Positions 5,265-7,252 of a DNA stretch of 7,252 bases are shown here, in pieces. The position numbers and the translations under genes are program-made. Source of the stretch: Deltaproteobacteria bacterium UBA5756 (GTDB taxonomy: Bacteria > Desulfobacterota > Syntrophorhabdia > Syntrophorhabdales > Syntrophorhabdaceae); the NCBI GenBank assembly GCA_002418985.1, contig DIFE01000101.1:1-7252 (forward strand), given 5' to 3'. Numbering within the stretch: position 1 is the first letter of the stretch; each line of letters opens with the position of its first letter. Below the pieces are notes generated by a model. That model did not search any database and was not told the origin of the DNA. It saw only the letters and a program-made list of their open reading frames with translations.

Positions 5265-6306
5265 AAAACGCGCTCTTATTGCCCTGTCACAGGTCAAAGG
5301 CCTCAGCCGCCTGGCAAAACGACGGATCTGCGATGCATATCCTGATGTAGACCGGCTACTTCATCCGGATACGGGCGGCAGGCAGGCGCCCGCCGGTATC
5401 GCGGCGCGCTTCGACGACTGGAGGGGGATCGACAGGAACTTGCGCCTCATCGAGAAGCTGGGCGCCCACGTGATCACAATAAAAGACCGTGAATACCCCG
5501 AGCTCTTACGGCACATACCCGACGCCCCGATCGTCCTCTATGCACGGGGCCCGCTGCAATCCGGCACCATGGCCCTCGCCGTCGTGGGGTCCCGCAAGGC
5601 ATCCCCGGAGGGCAGGAATCTCGCCGGGAAGATAGCGGGGACGCTTTCCTTTGCCGGGATCACCATCGTCAGCGGCCTTGCCCGCGGCATCGACACCGCG
5701 GCCCATACACGCGCACTCGAAGGGGAGGGGAAGACGGCGGCCGTCCTGGGATGCGGAATAGACGTCTGTTATCCCCCCGAAAACGAGATCCTTTTCGAAA
5801 AGATCGCGGAACAGGGCGTTCTCCTCACGGAATACCTCCCCGGCGAGCAACCCCTGCCCTATCATTTCCCCGAACGGAACCGGATCATAGCAGGTCTGGC
5901 GCGAGGAGTCCTCGTGGTGGAAGCAACCGCCAGGAGCGGTTCACTCATCACTTCCCGGCTGGCCCTCGAATACGGCAGGGAGGTCATGGCCGTTCCCGGC
6001 AGCGTCTTGAGGACTGAGCACGCCGGCTCAAACAGGCTCATCAAGGAAGGGGCAAAGCTGATCGACTCGGTGGAGGACATCCTGACCACCTGCTTTACCG
6101 ATGCACGCCTTCCTGCGCAAACGCCCATTGAACTGGACAGCGGTGAAAACAAGGTTTATTCTCTCATAGGATTTGAAAAAGTACACGCAGATGAGGTAAT
6201 AGAAAGAAGCGGTATGGATACAAAGGCAGTAATGGCTGCCCTCACCCGGCTGACCATGAAAAATGTGGTGGCGGAAATATCGGGAGGCTACTTCATACGA
6301 AGATAA
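5257..6306 (+). CDS. dprA: DNA-processing protein DprA (Smf)
   Basis: DprA binds single-stranded DNA entering by transformation, protects it and loads RecA; it is widespread even where natural competence is unproven. The 349-residue protein has an N-terminal helix-hairpin-helix-like segment (ALIALSQVKGLSRLAKRRI, 6-24) and an extended Rossmann fold with VVGSRKASPEG (109-119), SGLARGIDTAAH (139-150), LGCGIDVCYPPEN (164-176), FPERNRIIAGL (204-214), SGSLITSRLALEYGR (227-241) and VPGS (246-249). A C-terminal winged-helix domain (about 295-349) ends at YFIRR. The central fold is fully conserved. Start is ATG at 5257 with only a weak CAGAG site (5245-5249). It has its own promoter candidate and is followed after 53 bases by topA, a pairing common in bacteria. 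No com genes are present here, so a competence role cannot be inferred. Confidence 0.95.
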   Translation: MDEKRALIALSQVKGLSRLAKRRICDAYPDVDRLLHPDTGGRQAPAGIAARFDDWRGIDRNLRLIEKLGAHVITIKDREYPELLRHIPDAPIVLYARGPLQSGTMALAVVGSRKASPEGRNLAGKIAGTLSFAGITIVSGLARGIDTAAHTRALEGEGKTAAVLGCGIDVCYPPENEILFEKIAEQGVLLTEYLPGEQPLPYHFPERNRIIAGLARGVLVVEATARSGSLITSRLALEYGREVMAVPGSVLRTEHAGSNRLIKEGAKLIDSVEDILTTCFTDARLPAQTPIELDSGENKVYSLIGFEKVHADEVIERSGMDTKAVMAALTRLTMKNVVAEISGGYFIRR

Positions 6307-6319
6307 GTTCCACAAACCC

Positions 6320-6337
6320 CTGGCCTTAAGAGGCCGG
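6320..6337. terminator. Short hairpin between dprA and topA (weak terminator candidate)
   Basis: CTGGCCT (6320-6326) can pair with AGGCCGG (6331-6337) around a TAAG loop: seven pairs including one T.G. AAAC (6314-6317) before it and GTTT (6337-6340) after it could extend the stem imperfectly. Only three T residues follow, so termination would be partial at best. It lies 13 bases after the dprA stop and 10 bases before the topA ribosome binding site (AAGGAG, 6348-6353). It could also modulate topA expression. Confidence 0.3.
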
Positions 6338-6359
6338 TTTCTGAATAAAGGAGAAATGG

Positions 6360-7252
6360 ATGGGAAAGTCACTGCTCGTAGTCGAGTCGCCGACGAAGAT
6401 GAAGACGTTATCAAAATACCTGGGCAAGGATTTCGTCATCAAAGCAACGTATGGCCACATAAAAGACCTTCCAAAAAGCACCCTTGGTGTCGATGTCGAA
6501 GAGGGATTCAAGCCCCATTTTCACATCCTGAAGGGCAAATCCAAGGTGGTGGATGAGATAAAAAAAGCAGGGAAAGACGCGGAAAGAATCCTGATCGGGT
6601 CCGACCCTGACCGCGAAGGAGAAGCCATTGCCTTTCACGTGGCAGAGGTCATAGGAAAGGACGACCACATTGAACGCGTCCTCTTCCACGAGATAACCAA
6701 AAAGGGAGTCCTCGATGCCATGAGGTCGCCCATCAAGCTCGACACGGCAAAATACAACGCCCAGAAGGCACGACGGATTCTCGACCGCCTCGTCGGATAC
6801 AAGATCAGTCCCCTTCTTTGGGAGAGGGTAAGCTATGGACTCTCGGCGGGCAGGGTGCAATCGGTGGCGCTGCGCCTCGTCTGCGACCGGGAAGCCGAGA
6901 TCGAGGGTTTCGTCAGGGAAGAGTACTGGGTTGTCGATGTCGTTCTTGAGCTCCCCTCGGGAGAGACCTTCACCGCGACACTGGAACGAAAGGGCTCTGA
7001 AAAGATAAAGATACGCTCGCAGGAAGAGGCCGCCGCCGTAAAAGCGTATATTGCCGACAAGGAACTTGCTGTAACGAAGGTGGAACATAAGGAAAAGAGC
7101 ATATCTCCCCAGCCGGCTTTCATTACGAGCAGGCTCCAGCAGGAGGCGTCGAGGATGCTCCGCCTCTCGCCCAAGCGTACCATGATGCTGGCCCAGAGAC
7201 TTTACGAAGGGATCGACATTGGCGAAGACGGTCCGGTGGGGCTCATCACCTA
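6360..7252 (+). CDS. topA: DNA topoisomerase I (TopA), N-terminal part, truncated by window edge
   Basis: This is a type IA topoisomerase, which relaxes negatively supercoiled DNA by nicking one strand through a covalent tyrosine link. The first 297 codons are present and the frame is still open at the edge. The TOPRIM domain shows LLVVESPTK (5-13; catalytic E9) and GSDPDREGEAIA (80-91; metal-binding D82, D84, E86). KARRILDRLVGYKISPLLW (136-154) and YGLSAGRVQSVALRL (159-173) follow, then PAFITSRLQQEASR (252-265) and AQRLYEGIDIGEDGPVGLIT (278-297). The last two bases, TA, begin the codon that in the family encodes the active-site tyrosine of ITYMRTDS. ATG 6360 was chosen over ATG 6356 because only 6360 is in frame; AAGGAG (6348-6353) is six bases upstream. 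C-terminal zinc fingers cannot be assessed. Confidence 0.96.
   Translation, partial: MGKSLLVVESPTKMKTLSKYLGKDFVIKATYGHIKDLPKSTLGVDVEEGFKPHFHILKGKSKVVDEIKKAGKDAERILIGSDPDREGEAIAFHVAEVIGKDDHIERVLFHEITKKGVLDAMRSPIKLDTAKYNAQKARRILDRLVGYKISPLLWERVSYGLSAGRVQSVALRLVCDREAEIEGFVREEYWVVDVVLELPSGETFTATLERKGSEKIKIRSQEEAAAVKAYIADKELAVTKVEHKEKSISPQPAFITSRLQQEASRMLRLSPKRTMMLAQRLYEGIDIGEDGPVGLIT

Overview
All recognisable genes in this window lie on the + strand and are compactly spaced. They are chromosomal housekeeping genes: replication and recombination, RNA processing and modification, and thiamine cofactor synthesis. There is no rRNA, tRNA, CRISPR array, transposase, integrase or phage gene. Base composition is moderately GC-rich and looks even across the genes. 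The gene set (RarA, ThiL, a YhaM-type HD/OB-fold nuclease, RsmE, a SanA/YdcF-like protein, DprA, TopA), with dprA directly upstream of topA, would suit an anaerobic deltaproteobacterium-like lineage such as Syntrophia, Syntrophorhabdia or Thermodesulfobacteriota. That placement is inferred from gene order and style and is weak.

Layout. Bases 1-93 are a leader region with a good extended -10 promoter. A 72-residue PC4/YdbC-like single-stranded-DNA-binding protein (94-312) follows, then rarA (375-1682). The rarA-thiL gap holds an imperfect hairpin, three TGAAAC repeats and a probable promoter placed so close to thiL that its mRNA would be almost leaderless. thiL (1807-2772) overlaps a yhaM-like gene (TTG start, 2769-3728) by four bases. 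rsmE (3738-4490) follows after 9 bases. A divergent DUF218 (SanA/ElyC/YdcF-like) membrane-anchored protein (4541-5176) comes next, probably in the same operon. A second promoter with a perfect TTGACA box precedes dprA (5257-6306). A short hairpin lies between dprA and topA (6360 to the window edge). The window ends two bases into the codon expected to encode the topoisomerase catalytic tyrosine.

How the genes fit together. The first pair (PC4-like protein, RarA) and the last pair (DprA, TopA) all act on single-stranded or topologically stressed DNA. The middle block serves thiamine diphosphate synthesis, RNA decay, 16S rRNA modification and the cell envelope. I see no convincing undescribed system. 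The points most worth checking are the PC4-like gene next to rarA, the probable near-leaderless start of thiL, the coupling of thiL to a YhaM-type nuclease, the divergent DUF218 protein, and the layered start region of dprA.
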